Of a stretch of 64,000 nucleotides of DNA, positions 44,256 to 52,223 are shown piece by piece. The notes under the pieces were generated by a model that saw nothing but the letters and a program-made list of their open reading frames with translations, did no database searches and was not told where the DNA came from. Within the stretch, counting starts at the first letter, position 1. Each line of letters begins with the position of its first letter. A program made the translations under genes and the position numbers. This DNA comes from Neobacillus mesonae (GTDB taxonomy: Bacteria > Bacillota > Bacilli > Paenibacillales > Paenibacillaceae): NCBI GenBank assembly GCA_023715865.1, contig JAMBOW010000011.1, positions 1-64,000 on the forward strand, given 5' to 3'.

Positions 44256-45302
44256 ATGCCCTCCATAAGGAGCTTAAATGGACCGGGAAGACAGACGAAG
44301 TTTGCTGTAATCGGCTGTCAGCATCCGCATATTTCAATTTTTATTGAGGAAATGTTGGAGCTGGGCCATGATTGTATCGGAATTTACGAAGAAGGTGATC
44401 AGACGCTCGCTAAACAGATTGCGGCACAATACCAGCTGAAGCTTGCGGGCAACTGTACATCACTTCTTGAAAATGAGGAGATTGAGATAATTGGCAGCTC
44501 CGCAGTCAACTATCAAAAGATCAAGATCGCGCTGGACTGCGAAAACTACGGAAAGCATCTGATGCTGGATAAGCCAGCCATTGTTGACCGGAATGGGCTC
44601 AGTGAGCTTGAAGAGATCATGAAGAGGAACAAGATTAAGATTGGAATGCTGTTAACAGAGCGTTATCGACCTTCTTTATATACACTTCGGGAGCTGATCC
44701 TTGAAGGAAGCTTGGGAGACATCATCAGCATTACGATGCGTAAGCCGCATCGACTTCGGCCTGCATCCCGTCCTCTTTGGCATTTTAACAAGCAGGAATC
44801 CGGAGGGATTATTATCGATTTACTCGTACACGACTTTGATCTGCTGCGCTGGCTGACCGGTCAGGAAATCCAAAGCACTGCTTCTATGATGGGAAAAAGA
44901 GTGCTGCCGGAGCATCCGGAATTCTACGATACTGCTGCGGTTCAAGCCGTGCTTGAGGGCGGCGTTTGTGCCCAGCTGTATGCGGATTGGCATGCTCCGG
45001 AGAAATGCTGGACCTGGGGAGACGGGCGGATTTTTGTGACAGGCACCATGGGCAGTGCAGAAATAAGGCTGGCAGGTGATCCAGCGGCAAAGTCAGATGG
45101 CGAGGAGGAGCTGCTGCTCGTCATGACACACGAAGAGCCATTGCAGCAAGTGCCTCTTCGCATACCACCGGTCGGCATTGTGGCTGACTTTTTGAACCGA
45201 ATTGAGGGAAAGCCTCATGACTTTACACACCAGGACCTGCTTGCAGCAACGAGAGCAACGCTTGAGGCGGATGAGCGGGCAGATCAGGTCTTGTTCATTT
45301 AG
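44256..45302 (+). CDS. Gfo/Idh/MocA-family oxidoreductase, first
   Basis: 348-residue NAD(P)-dependent sugar oxidoreductase-like protein. The Rossmann start is KFAVIGCQHPHISIF, with a histidine-rich variant of the usual glycine loop. The catalytic-lysine motif is DKP (LMLDKPAIV) rather than EKP. Active-site IDLLVHDFDLLRWLTG follows. AAAGGAGTG points to ATG 44256, although ATG 44217 is also plausible. The variant nucleotide loop and DKP mark it as a distinct subfamily from the next gene. Confidence 0.85.
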   Translation: MPSIRSLNGPGRQTKFAVIGCQHPHISIFIEEMLELGHDCIGIYEEGDQTLAKQIAAQYQLKLAGNCTSLLENEEIEIIGSSAVNYQKIKIALDCENYGKHLMLDKPAIVDRNGLSELEEIMKRNKIKIGMLLTERYRPSLYTLRELILEGSLGDIISITMRKPHRLRPASRPLWHFNKQESGGIIIDLLVHDFDLLRWLTGQEIQSTASMMGKRVLPEHPEFYDTAAVQAVLEGGVCAQLYADWHAPEKCWTWGDGRIFVTGTMGSAEIRLAGDPAAKSDGEEELLLVMTHEEPLQQVPLRIPPVGIVADFLNRIEGKPHDFTHQDLLAATRATLEADERADQVLFI

Positions 45303-45334
45303 GGAGGATAAATTAAAGGAAGGGTGAGACGTTG

Positions 45335-46363
45335 ATGTCAGCAGATATTGTTCCAGTAAGGTATGGAATAGTGGGGTGCGGTATTATTGCCGAAGTTCAT
45401 GCCAGTGAAATAGCGAAGCTGCCGGAGACAGAACTGGTCGCGGTCTGTGATGTAAATCCGGATCAGGCTGCTCGCTTTGCTGCGCAGTATGGCGCGGCTG
45501 CTTACTCGGATTTGGATGCGTTCTTGACAAGATCAGATATTGAGGTGGTATCCATCTGTACACCCAGCGGACTGCATGAGGAGCAGGTGGTTCGAGCGGC
45601 AGGAGCGGGTAAGCATATTTTGGTCGAGAAGCCGATGGCCATCCGCATGGAGGGCGTGGAAAGAATGATTGATGCCTGCAGAAAGGCTGGTGTTCTGCTC
45701 GCAACCGTATTCCCTCGCCGGATGTCTCCTCAGGCTGAGTATGCTAAACGTCTGATTAACGAGGGAGCACTTGGTAAGCTGAGCTTATGTTCAGCCTATG
45801 TCAAAATCTATCGCAGCCAGGCTTATTACGACAGTGCGGGCTGGCGAGGTACTTGGGCGATGGATGGAGGCGGGGCGATGATGAACCAAGGCATACATAC
45901 CGTTGATCTGCTGCAGTGGCTTGCCGGTCCTGTTGCTTCTCTTACAGGCAGAGCCAACAACGTGCTGCGAGATATTGAGGTAGAGGATACGGTGACATCG
46001 CTGCTTCAATATGAAAGTGGAGCGATGGGGGTGCTGGAGATTACGACGACTGCATATAAAGGCAAGGGGCAGCGGCTTGAGCTGTATGGAGAGAAAGGAA
46101 CCATTGTGATTGAGGAAGACGATATTGTGATGCTTGAGCTGGATGGAGCGGAAGTGAAGCTGCCGGAATTTCCTGCCTTTGCTGTTATTCCAGACGGCCA
46201 TCGGGAGCAGATTCGAGATTTAGCCTATGCAGTGCGCGAAGGGCGTGCGCCCATCGTGCCGGGAACCGAAGGAAGACACTCACTGGAAATTATTCTTGGA
46301 ACCTACGCTTCCTCACGTCAGCAAAAGGAAATCCGGCTGAAAGAGCATTTTTCGTTGATCTAG
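45335..46363 (+). CDS. Gfo/Idh/MocA-family oxidoreductase, second
   Basis: 342-residue protein with the standard family pattern: YGIVGCGIIAEVHASE nucleotide loop, VEKPMA catalytic lysine, and GGGAMMNQGIHTVDLLQWLAG active site. Probably a dehydrogenase acting on a sugar or an NAD-dependent glycoside-modifying enzyme. A TTG three bases upstream of the ATG is also possible. It lies 32 bases after the first oxidoreductase and 41 before nagB. Confidence 0.87.
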   Translation: MSADIVPVRYGIVGCGIIAEVHASEIAKLPETELVAVCDVNPDQAARFAAQYGAAAYSDLDAFLTRSDIEVVSICTPSGLHEEQVVRAAGAGKHILVEKPMAIRMEGVERMIDACRKAGVLLATVFPRRMSPQAEYAKRLINEGALGKLSLCSAYVKIYRSQAYYDSAGWRGTWAMDGGGAMMNQGIHTVDLLQWLAGPVASLTGRANNVLRDIEVEDTVTSLLQYESGAMGVLEITTTAYKGKGQRLELYGEKGTIVIEEDDIVMLELDGAEVKLPEFPAFAVIPDGHREQIRDLAYAVREGRAPIVPGTEGRHSLEIILGTYASSRQQKEIRLKEHFSLI

Positions 46364-46404
46364 GCAGGTCGATCATTCAACCTTAAAAGAAAGAGGGGAT
46401 GGGC

Positions 46405-47196
46405 ATGGCAGAAACGGCCATTACACCGGTTTATCAGAAGCAAGCAGATCAGCTGAAGGTGAATGTATATCAGACACGTGAGGAAATGGGGAAAGCAGCT
46501 GCGTCGGACGCCATTCAAGCACTAAGAAGCCGTCTGCATTTGCAGGAACGGGTGAGGGTTGTTTTTGCTGCTGCCCCCTCTCAAAATGAATTCTTGAAAT
46601 CCCTCATGGAAGCATCGTCAGATGTAGAATGGAGCAAAGTGGAGGCATTTCATATGGATGAGTATATCGGCTTGTCACGAGAGGCAGAACAAAGCTTTGC
46701 GAGGTTTGTGGAGGAGCGTGTAGTAAGGGGAGCTGAGTTTAAAGATTGGTATCCGCTGAATGGAACGGCTGAAACGGCGGAGGAGTGCAGGAGGTATGAG
46801 AAGCTTCTAAGGGAGGCACCGATTGACTTTGTATTTATGGGGATTGGTGAAAATGGCCATATTGCCTTCAATGATCCACCGGTGGCTGATTTTGCGGATA
46901 AGGTGTGGGTGAAGCCGGTGGAGCTAGATGAGGCATGCAGGCAGCAGCAGGTTAACGATGGATGCTTCCCTAGCTTTGAAGAAGTTCCGACTCATGCACT
47001 TACGCTGACCGTGCCTGCACTTATGTCAGGGAGCGAGCTATTCTGCATTGTGCCGGGCTTTGCGAAACGACAGGCAGTATTTAACACGGTACATGGTCCC
47101 GTCAGCGAGATATGTCCGGCCAGTATTTTAAGAACGCATCCGAATTGCAGGTTGTATACAGACATAGCAGCGTGGGGTGAGCTCGCAGGTAAATAA
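46405..47196 (+). CDS. nagB: Glucosamine-6-phosphate deaminase
   Basis: Converts glucosamine 6-phosphate to fructose 6-phosphate and ammonia. 263 residues with AFHMDEYIGL, the catalytic GIGENGHIAFNDPP, and VPALMSG near the C-terminus. The substrate-phosphate loop reads FAAAPSQNEFL, where the common family form has a threonine-glycine motif, so the exact substrate could differ. The frame opens at 46399, but AGAGGGG suits the ATG at 46405 better. Confidence 0.85.
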   Translation: MAETAITPVYQKQADQLKVNVYQTREEMGKAAASDAIQALRSRLHLQERVRVVFAAAPSQNEFLKSLMEASSDVEWSKVEAFHMDEYIGLSREAEQSFARFVEERVVRGAEFKDWYPLNGTAETAEECRRYEKLLREAPIDFVFMGIGENGHIAFNDPPVADFADKVWVKPVELDEACRQQQVNDGCFPSFEEVPTHALTLTVPALMSGSELFCIVPGFAKRQAVFNTVHGPVSEICPASILRTHPNCRLYTDIAAWGELAGK

Positions 47197-47340
47197 TTTA
47201 ATAACTTATTTGCCTTAATCCTACGTACTTGCTGCTTCAGATCCAGTATAGCGCCATGATGGAGGGTCGCTGCTTCAAGTGGAATGCACTTTTTTTTTAG
47301 GGTCATTTCGGTTGTTCTCTGTAAGCCGGGTTGCCCTTAC

Positions 47341-47362
47341 AGCGTCGTCAAGACGCTTTTTT
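47341..47362 (+). terminator. Small terminator-like hairpin between nagB and nagA
   Basis: AGCGTC and GACGCT close around GTCAA and run into six Ts, 28 bases before the nagA ATG. It may reduce read-through or act as an attenuator. Confidence 0.55.
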
Positions 47363-47389
47363 ATATGAAAAAGAGGGAGGTATTTGCAC

Positions 47390-48529
47390 ATGTTCACCAG
47401 ACAATACATAGAAGCCGTGCATTACGCTACCGGGGAGAAGCTTAGGATCGAGATAACGGGTGAAAGTACAGCAATTAATGCAGGCATAGAAGATGGACAC
47501 GAAACCATCTATGCTGCTCCAGGTCTAGTTGATTTGCAAGTAAACGGTTATATGGGAATCGACTTTAACAGCCCGGAGCTTACCGTAGAGCAGGTACACC
47601 AAGTGACCCAATATTTGATGGATGTCGGTGTCGTAAAGTATTGCCCGACGGTTATCACGAACAGTGAAGAAGCAATGAGACAGTCTCTGTTAACGATTGC
47701 TGCTGCTTGTTCAACGGATGAGTTGACGCGGAGCACCATAGCGGGAATACATTTGGAAGGACCCTTTATCTCACCGGAAGACGGACCCCGAGGTGCTCAT
47801 CCCGCTGAGTTTGTGGCGGCACCGGATATTCGTATGCTTCAACGTTTGCAAGAGGCAGCAGATGGCTTGATTCGTATTTTAACCATGTCGCCCGAATGGG
47901 TAGGAAGCCATGAGTTTATTAAGGAGTGTGTGCAGGAAAGTATGATTGTATCCATTGGGCATACGGCTGCTAGCAGCGGACAGATTGCAGATGCCGTCAA
48001 AGCTGGAGCGGTGATGTCCACTCATCTAGGTAACGGTGCTCACCTTACACTTCCCAGACACCCGAACTATCTATGGGATCAGCTTGCAGCAGAAGAGCTC
48101 TATGCCTGCTTTATTGCGGATGGATTTCATCTTCCTGATGCCGTTCAGAAGGTCATTATGAAGGTGAAAAATGAGAAGGCAATCCTCGTCAGCGACGCGG
48201 CACACCTGTCCGGACTCCCTGAGGGCGATTATAAGACTCATATCGGCGGTAAAGTAACGTTAACCGAATCCGGAAAGCTTCATTTGACCGATCAGCCTCA
48301 GCTGCTTGCCGGATCTGCCCAAATGCTCTTTCAGGGGATCCAACGATTAGTTCGCGAAGGACTATGCTCGCTGGAGGAGGCATGGAATATGGGATCTTTG
48401 CATCCTTGGGCTCTTTTGAATCGATTTAACAGCGAAAATAATGAGCTCGATAATTACATTATATTTTCCTTGAGCGGCAAGGGGATTCGAGTGCTTCAAA
48501 AGACTTACGGCGGGGTACAACGCATATAG
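47390..48529 (+). CDS. nagA: N-acetylglucosamine-6-phosphate deacetylase
   Basis: Removes acetate from N-acetylglucosamine 6-phosphate. 379 residues with APGLVDLQVNGYMGIDF, the metal-binding glutamate in IHLEGPFISPEDGPRGAHP, histidines in SIGHTAASS and STHLGNGAH, and the catalytic aspartate in LVSDAAHLSGLP. Length fits the family. AGAGGGAGG precedes the ATG at 47390; an in-frame TTG lies six bases upstream. The gap to nagB is 193 bases and contains a hairpin. Confidence 0.9.
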   Translation: MFTRQYIEAVHYATGEKLRIEITGESTAINAGIEDGHETIYAAPGLVDLQVNGYMGIDFNSPELTVEQVHQVTQYLMDVGVVKYCPTVITNSEEAMRQSLLTIAAACSTDELTRSTIAGIHLEGPFISPEDGPRGAHPAEFVAAPDIRMLQRLQEAADGLIRILTMSPEWVGSHEFIKECVQESMIVSIGHTAASSGQIADAVKAGAVMSTHLGNGAHLTLPRHPNYLWDQLAAEELYACFIADGFHLPDAVQKVIMKVKNEKAILVSDAAHLSGLPEGDYKTHIGGKVTLTESGKLHLTDQPQLLAGSAQMLFQGIQRLVREGLCSLEEAWNMGSLHPWALLNRFNSENNELDNYIIFSLSGKGIRVLQKTYGGVQRI

Positions 48530-48660
48530 AGGTTTGTTACCTTGATTTTAGATAAAGGTATTTGATACAATGAAGTCCGGAAATGATTGTTATTTCCCAA
48601 GTCTTTAAGGCGATGACCGTCAGTGCTTGCTGAAGTGCGATAACGAAAGGGTGAAGAAAC

Positions 48661-49140
48661 ATGGCGAAGAAGAATGACGGCAAGGTATTAGCACAAAATA
48701 AGAAGGCTTCCCATGACTATTTCATCGAGGATACGTATGAAGCAGGGATGGTGCTGACCGGGACAGAGATTAAGTCTCTTCGGAATGGACGTGCGAATAT
48801 AGGGGATGCGTTTGCGACGATCCGCAACGGCGAGATCCATATTCATAACATGCACATTAGTCCGTTCGAGCAAGGGAACCGTAATAATCCAGAAGATCCG
48901 ACGCGTACACGTAAGCTGCTCATGCATAAGGCGCAGATTAATAAGCTTCTAGGGCTCTCGAAGCAAGAAGGGTATACCATTGTGCCGCTTAAGATCTACG
49001 TTCGCAACGGTTATGCGAAGCTGCTGCTCGGACTGGGTAAAGGTAAGAAGCAGTACGACAAGCGGGATACTGCAGCGAAGCGGGATGCACAGCGCGATAT
49101 CCAGCGTGCACTGCGTGAGAAGCAGAAGATTGCACGTTAA
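48661..49140 (+). CDS. smpB: SsrA-binding protein SmpB
   Basis: Binds tmRNA and brings it to stalled ribosomes. 159 residues beginning MAKKNDGKVLAQNKKASHDY, with GTEIKSLRNGRANIGDAFA and the basic C-terminal tail GKGKKQYDKRDTAAKRDAQR. AAAGGGTGA lies before the ATG. The ssrA gene follows 245 bases later. Confidence 0.97.
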   Translation: MAKKNDGKVLAQNKKASHDYFIEDTYEAGMVLTGTEIKSLRNGRANIGDAFATIRNGEIHIHNMHISPFEQGNRNNPEDPTRTRKLLMHKAQINKLLGLSKQEGYTIVPLKIYVRNGYAKLLLGLGKGKKQYDKRDTAAKRDAQRDIQRALREKQKIAR

Positions 49141-49385
49141 TCTGCTGCAAATAGGTTAGGTATGACGCACTTACCAACTCTCTCCTTGTTTACCTGCAAG
49201 ATATAGAGTGAAGTAAGTCGCATTATATATACTTTTGTGATATACTAAGGATGTACGAGAGAGAACACGTGCTCTGGTACAACCAATTGCTTCTAGTCAT
49301 CCTTTCACCATGGAGGGGAAGGATGCGGAATAGATCTACTTTTGCTCTTATTGATCCGATCTATCCAGGAGGCCCTTTATAATAA

Positions 49386-49746
49386 GGGGGCGTTTTTGGA
49401 TTCGACGGGGATAGTTCGAGCATGGGTAGCGGGTAGTGGGGACGCGTCCGCTTCATCAACGCTAAAGCCTATTAAACGGCAAACAACAAAACAACTACGC
49501 TCTCGCAGCTTAATAACCTGCAGACGTGCTCTCGCTCTGTATCGCCCATGTACCGGGATGAGGGCCCAACTTTAGTGGGATACGCTGTCTAGTCTCCGCC
49601 TGCGGCTAGCTGAAGAAGACAAACAGGCTGACCCGAAGGGAATCCGGTGACGGGGAGTCTCTAGGGTGACATCAAAACTGTCACTACACCCGTAGAAGCT
49701 TATGTGGCGTTATCTTCGGACAGGGGTTCGACTCCCCTCGCCTCCA
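49386..49746 (+). ncRNA. ssrA: Transfer-messenger RNA
   Basis: 361-nt tmRNA. The 5' end GGGGGCG pairs with the 3' CGCCTCC, and the T-arm is GGGGTTCGACTCCCC. The proteolysis tag at 49478-49510 reads GKQQNNYALAA, with GGC as resume codon and tandem stops TAATAA. This is close to the tags known from Bacillus and Geobacillus. CCA is not encoded. Just downstream of smpB, as in most Bacillales. Confidence 0.96.
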
Positions 49747-49755
49747 TACATAAGT

Positions 49756-49790
49756 AATCCACAACCGAACCGGTTGTGGATTTTGCTTTT
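49756..49790 (+). terminator. Terminator of ssrA
   Basis: AATCCACAACC and GGTTGTGGATT enclose GAACC, with a T-rich tail. Confidence 0.88.
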
Positions 49791-49818
49791 ATATTCGGAA
49801 TATTTAACCCACGCTCTT

Positions 49819-49850
49819 TAACCTGACCGCATGAGGTCGGGTTTTTGTTT
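49819..49850 (+). terminator. Second terminator-like hairpin after ssrA
   Basis: ACCTGACC and GGTCGGGT close around GCATGA and run into five Ts. It lies 29 bases after the first terminator and insulates the downstream gene. Confidence 0.65.
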
Positions 49851-49895
49851 TATACTACGGAAAAGATGTAGACCTAAAAAATGAGGGTGAACAAG

Positions 49896-50255
49896 ATGAT
49901 CCGCGCCAAGCGTATATATGATCCGATTCATGAATCCGATGGCAGGCGAATTCTAGTCGATCGAATTTGGCCAAGAGGCGTTTCGAAGGAAAGAGCCGCA
50001 ATTGATGAGTGGATGAAGGAGATTGCCCCGAGCCACCAGCTGCGGAAGTGGTTTCATGAGCATGCGAATTTCCAGGAGTTTGAGGGAAGATATCGACAAG
50101 AGCTCATGGGAGATGAATCGAAGATTATGCTGTTAAAGCAATTGCTAAAATGGGCAGAAGAGGGCCCTGTAACGCTGCTGTATTCAGCAAAGAATGAAGA
50201 GCAGAATCAAGCTGTATCTCTAGTTAGAATGGTTTGCGAAATGGATAATGATTAA
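49896..50255 (+). CDS. DUF488 family protein (YeaO-like)
   Basis: 119-residue protein matching DUF488: IRAKRIYDPIHESDGRRILV, then DRIWPRGVSKE, and the C-terminal GPVTLLYSAKNEEQNQAVSL. The family is widespread, cytoplasmic and of unproven function. GAGGGTGA at 49883-49890 supports the ATG at 49896; an earlier ATG at 49881 would lie before that site. It appears to be a single-gene unit. Confidence 0.85.
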   Translation: MIRAKRIYDPIHESDGRRILVDRIWPRGVSKERAAIDEWMKEIAPSHQLRKWFHEHANFQEFEGRYRQELMGDESKIMLLKQLLKWAEEGPVTLLYSAKNEEQNQAVSLVRMVCEMDND

Positions 50256-50403
50256 GAGACGCTGCGAAATAAAAAGCCTAGCTCTAACCGATTACTCTTT
50301 TTGATTACTCACTTTTATTTTGATATTTGTCGTGGTGAACAGAGCCCGTCATTATATACTTAATGTAGTAAATTCGAGGAGAACTGTATGAGGAGATGAA
50401 GAC

Positions 50404-51156
50404 ATGCGAGGAAACCTAATGACATGGCAGTTTGAGGATAGGAACATCCACATCTATACACCGCCCGCTTATGCTGAGAACGATTTGACTTTGTTTCCCG
50501 TCGTGTTCGTCCAGGACGGCAGCTATTTGTTTACAGGCTCAATGGAGGAGCTGGAAGTAGATTTCGCCAGCGGCGCCACGCAAGAGGTTATTTTTGTCGG
50601 TATAGAGCCGCTTCGGCGCGATTGTGAATATACGCCTTGGGAGGCGGAGCCTTTGCAGAAGGGCGAATGCTTTGGGGGCGAGGGAGACACTTACCTAAGC
50701 TTTGTGACGGAAAAAGTGATGCCCTTTGTCAGAGAACGGTACCGGATTACGGAGGATGCATCCCAAATTGGAATTACTGGAGGCTCCTTGGGTGCACTCA
50801 TTTCGCTTTATGCAGCTTTTCAAAAGCCTGATCATTTTGGTCGTTTTATCCTAATGTCCGCTTCTCTTTGGTTTGAGAACATCGTAGAGTTTGTGGAGAA
50901 CAGAACCTTTGCTCAAGAAGAAATACGCTTATATATGTATGTCGGTGAGCAGGAAGGTGTGGGACGGGCTAACCTGCAGCAATATATGGTCCCCAACACG
51001 AAGAGGGTCTACGCGATTTTAAAAGATAAGGTTCCCGGCGGAACCGGTAATATCATGCTGGAGACAGACCAGGAGGGGGTTCACGAACATCGTTATTTTA
51101 ACAAGTATTTTCCTCGTGGGCTTAGATTCGTATATCCGGGTCCGAATGTTGAATAA
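50404..51156 (+). CDS. Esterase-like alpha/beta hydrolase (enterochelin-esterase fold)
   Basis: 250-residue hydrolase. The nucleophile elbow is GITGGSLGALISLY (catalytic serine), preceded by VVFVQDGSYLF and FVRERYRITEDASQIG, and a C-terminal histidine occurs in GVHEHRYF. The pattern fits the esterase D / Fes-like group, which includes siderophore and simple-ester hydrolases. No iron genes are nearby, so a substrate cannot be inferred. ATG 50404 has GGAGATG upstream; ATG 50419 is an alternative. No signal peptide, so likely cytoplasmic. Confidence 0.8.
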   Translation: MRGNLMTWQFEDRNIHIYTPPAYAENDLTLFPVVFVQDGSYLFTGSMEELEVDFASGATQEVIFVGIEPLRRDCEYTPWEAEPLQKGECFGGEGDTYLSFVTEKVMPFVRERYRITEDASQIGITGGSLGALISLYAAFQKPDHFGRFILMSASLWFENIVEFVENRTFAQEEIRLYMYVGEQEGVGRANLQQYMVPNTKRVYAILKDKVPGGTGNIMLETDQEGVHEHRYFNKYFPRGLRFVYPGPNVE

Positions 51157-51224
51157 GAACAAGGGTACCGAAGAGCGGCAGCTACGAAATTGCTCTCCCA
51201 CGCTTATCCTCTATACATAGTAAG

Positions 51225-51255
51225 AAGGACTCAGCGAATGCTCAGTCCTTTTTTT
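51225..51255 (+). terminator. Terminator after the esterase gene
   Basis: AAGGACTCAGC and GCTCAGTCCTT close around GAAT with an internal mismatch, followed by five Ts. Confidence 0.8.
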
Positions 51256-51384
51256 GAAGTGCTCTGTCCTACTAGTTTCTCAAAACCTAAAAATTAGGGT
51301 GCAGTAAAGGCACGCCGACGATTCATGACTGTGGGAAATGCTGCTGTGTTATAATAATCAAATAAACTTAAGGAGGTCCTTACT

Positions 51385-51582
51385 ATGGCAGTGAACCGAG
51401 AACAGCTTCAGGAAATTCTAAAAAAATCCAACCAGCGTGCTCGAGAGCAAGCCAAGCAATCGGGAGCATCCATTTACTATATAAAAGACAGCAAAAGAAT
51501 CCGTGAGGATGCAGAAGGAAATAAGTTTGAAATCCATTTCGATATTCATGGAAATCGAGTGGAGGAGGCATATGACCAGTAA
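51385..51582 (+). CDS. Small basic protein, possible antitoxin partner
   Basis: 65 residues, highly charged: MAVNREQLQEILKKSNQRAR followed by EQAKQSGASIYYIKDSKRIR, then a short strand-rich C-terminus ending VEEAYDQ. It begins after AAGGAGG and ends inside the next gene (11-base overlap), so the two are co-translated. I do not recognise a named domain. The small size, overlap and the zeta-toxin-like kinase after it suggest an antitoxin or activity partner (inference). Confidence 0.75.
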   Translation: MAVNREQLQEILKKSNQRAREQAKQSGASIYYIKDSKRIREDAEGNKFEIHFDIHGNRVEEAYDQ

Positions 51583-52156
51583 TAGTAAGCCTGTCATGAC
51601 GGTATTTGCAGGTACGAATGGTGCTGGGAAAAGTACACTTAGTTGGCAAATGAGGGAGTGGATTGGGGAGGTTGTTGATCCTGATCAAATCGCACTCCGA
51701 CTGAATCCTGAAGATCCTCGAAGTGCGGATATGTCGGCGGGTAAGGAAGCGATCAAGAAAATTAGAAATTTAATTCATATCAAAGGTTCTTTTGCGGTGG
51801 AGACCACACTGTCGGGAACATTTTATTTGAGGCATATGCAACTCGCCAAAGAAAAGGATTATGAGATTGTAATGTACTATATCGGACTTCAGGATGTACA
51901 GATGCATATTGACCGGGTAGCATCACGTGTAGAACAAGGGGGTCATTGGATATCCGAGGAGGATATACGTTGGCGTTATGGACAATCATTACAGAATCTA
52001 CAGCCTGCTATTGAGATAGCAGATCAAGTCATTATCATAGATAATACATACGAGCCTGTGATCGTTGCAGATATTCAACAAAATCAATTGATATATAAGA
52101 CGAACCAAGTTCCAGAATGGTCCAAGAGTGTTATTGATTTATATGTAATAGAATGA
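51572..52156 (+). CDS. Zeta-toxin-like P-loop kinase
   Basis: 194-residue protein with Walker A GTNGAGKST (14-22), DPDQIALRLNPEDPRSADM, the ETTLSG strand-turn, and RVEQGGHWISEEDIRWRYGQSL. These are the features of zeta toxins and related sugar-nucleotide kinases, some of which phosphorylate UDP-N-acetylglucosamine and block wall synthesis. The frame is open upstream, but GTGGAGGAGG places the start at ATG 51572, overlapping the small upstream gene. It could be a toxin or a harmless chromosomal relative. Confidence 0.8.
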   Translation: MTSNSKPVMTVFAGTNGAGKSTLSWQMREWIGEVVDPDQIALRLNPEDPRSADMSAGKEAIKKIRNLIHIKGSFAVETTLSGTFYLRHMQLAKEKDYEIVMYYIGLQDVQMHIDRVASRVEQGGHWISEEDIRWRYGQSLQNLQPAIEIADQVIIIDNTYEPVIVADIQQNQLIYKTNQVPEWSKSVIDLYVIE

Positions 52157-52165
52157 AATCTGTTG

Positions 52166-52191
52166 GACCCAGCAGTCGCTGGGTCTTTTTT
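52166..52191 (+). terminator. Terminator after the zeta-toxin-like gene
   Basis: GACCCAGC and GCTGGGTC close around AGTC and run into six Ts. Confidence 0.9.
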
Positions 52192-52223
52192 ATATTTTTC
52201 AGGGGATCTATTCTATCCGTTTC

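Noticed and set aside
47240..47300. AGCGCC followed by TGGAGGG upstream of nagA, recalling the glmS ribozyme core.
   Set aside because: The remaining conserved parts (GACGAGG segment, pseudoknot arms, downstream P3/P4 helices) are missing, and the gene is nagA, not glmS.
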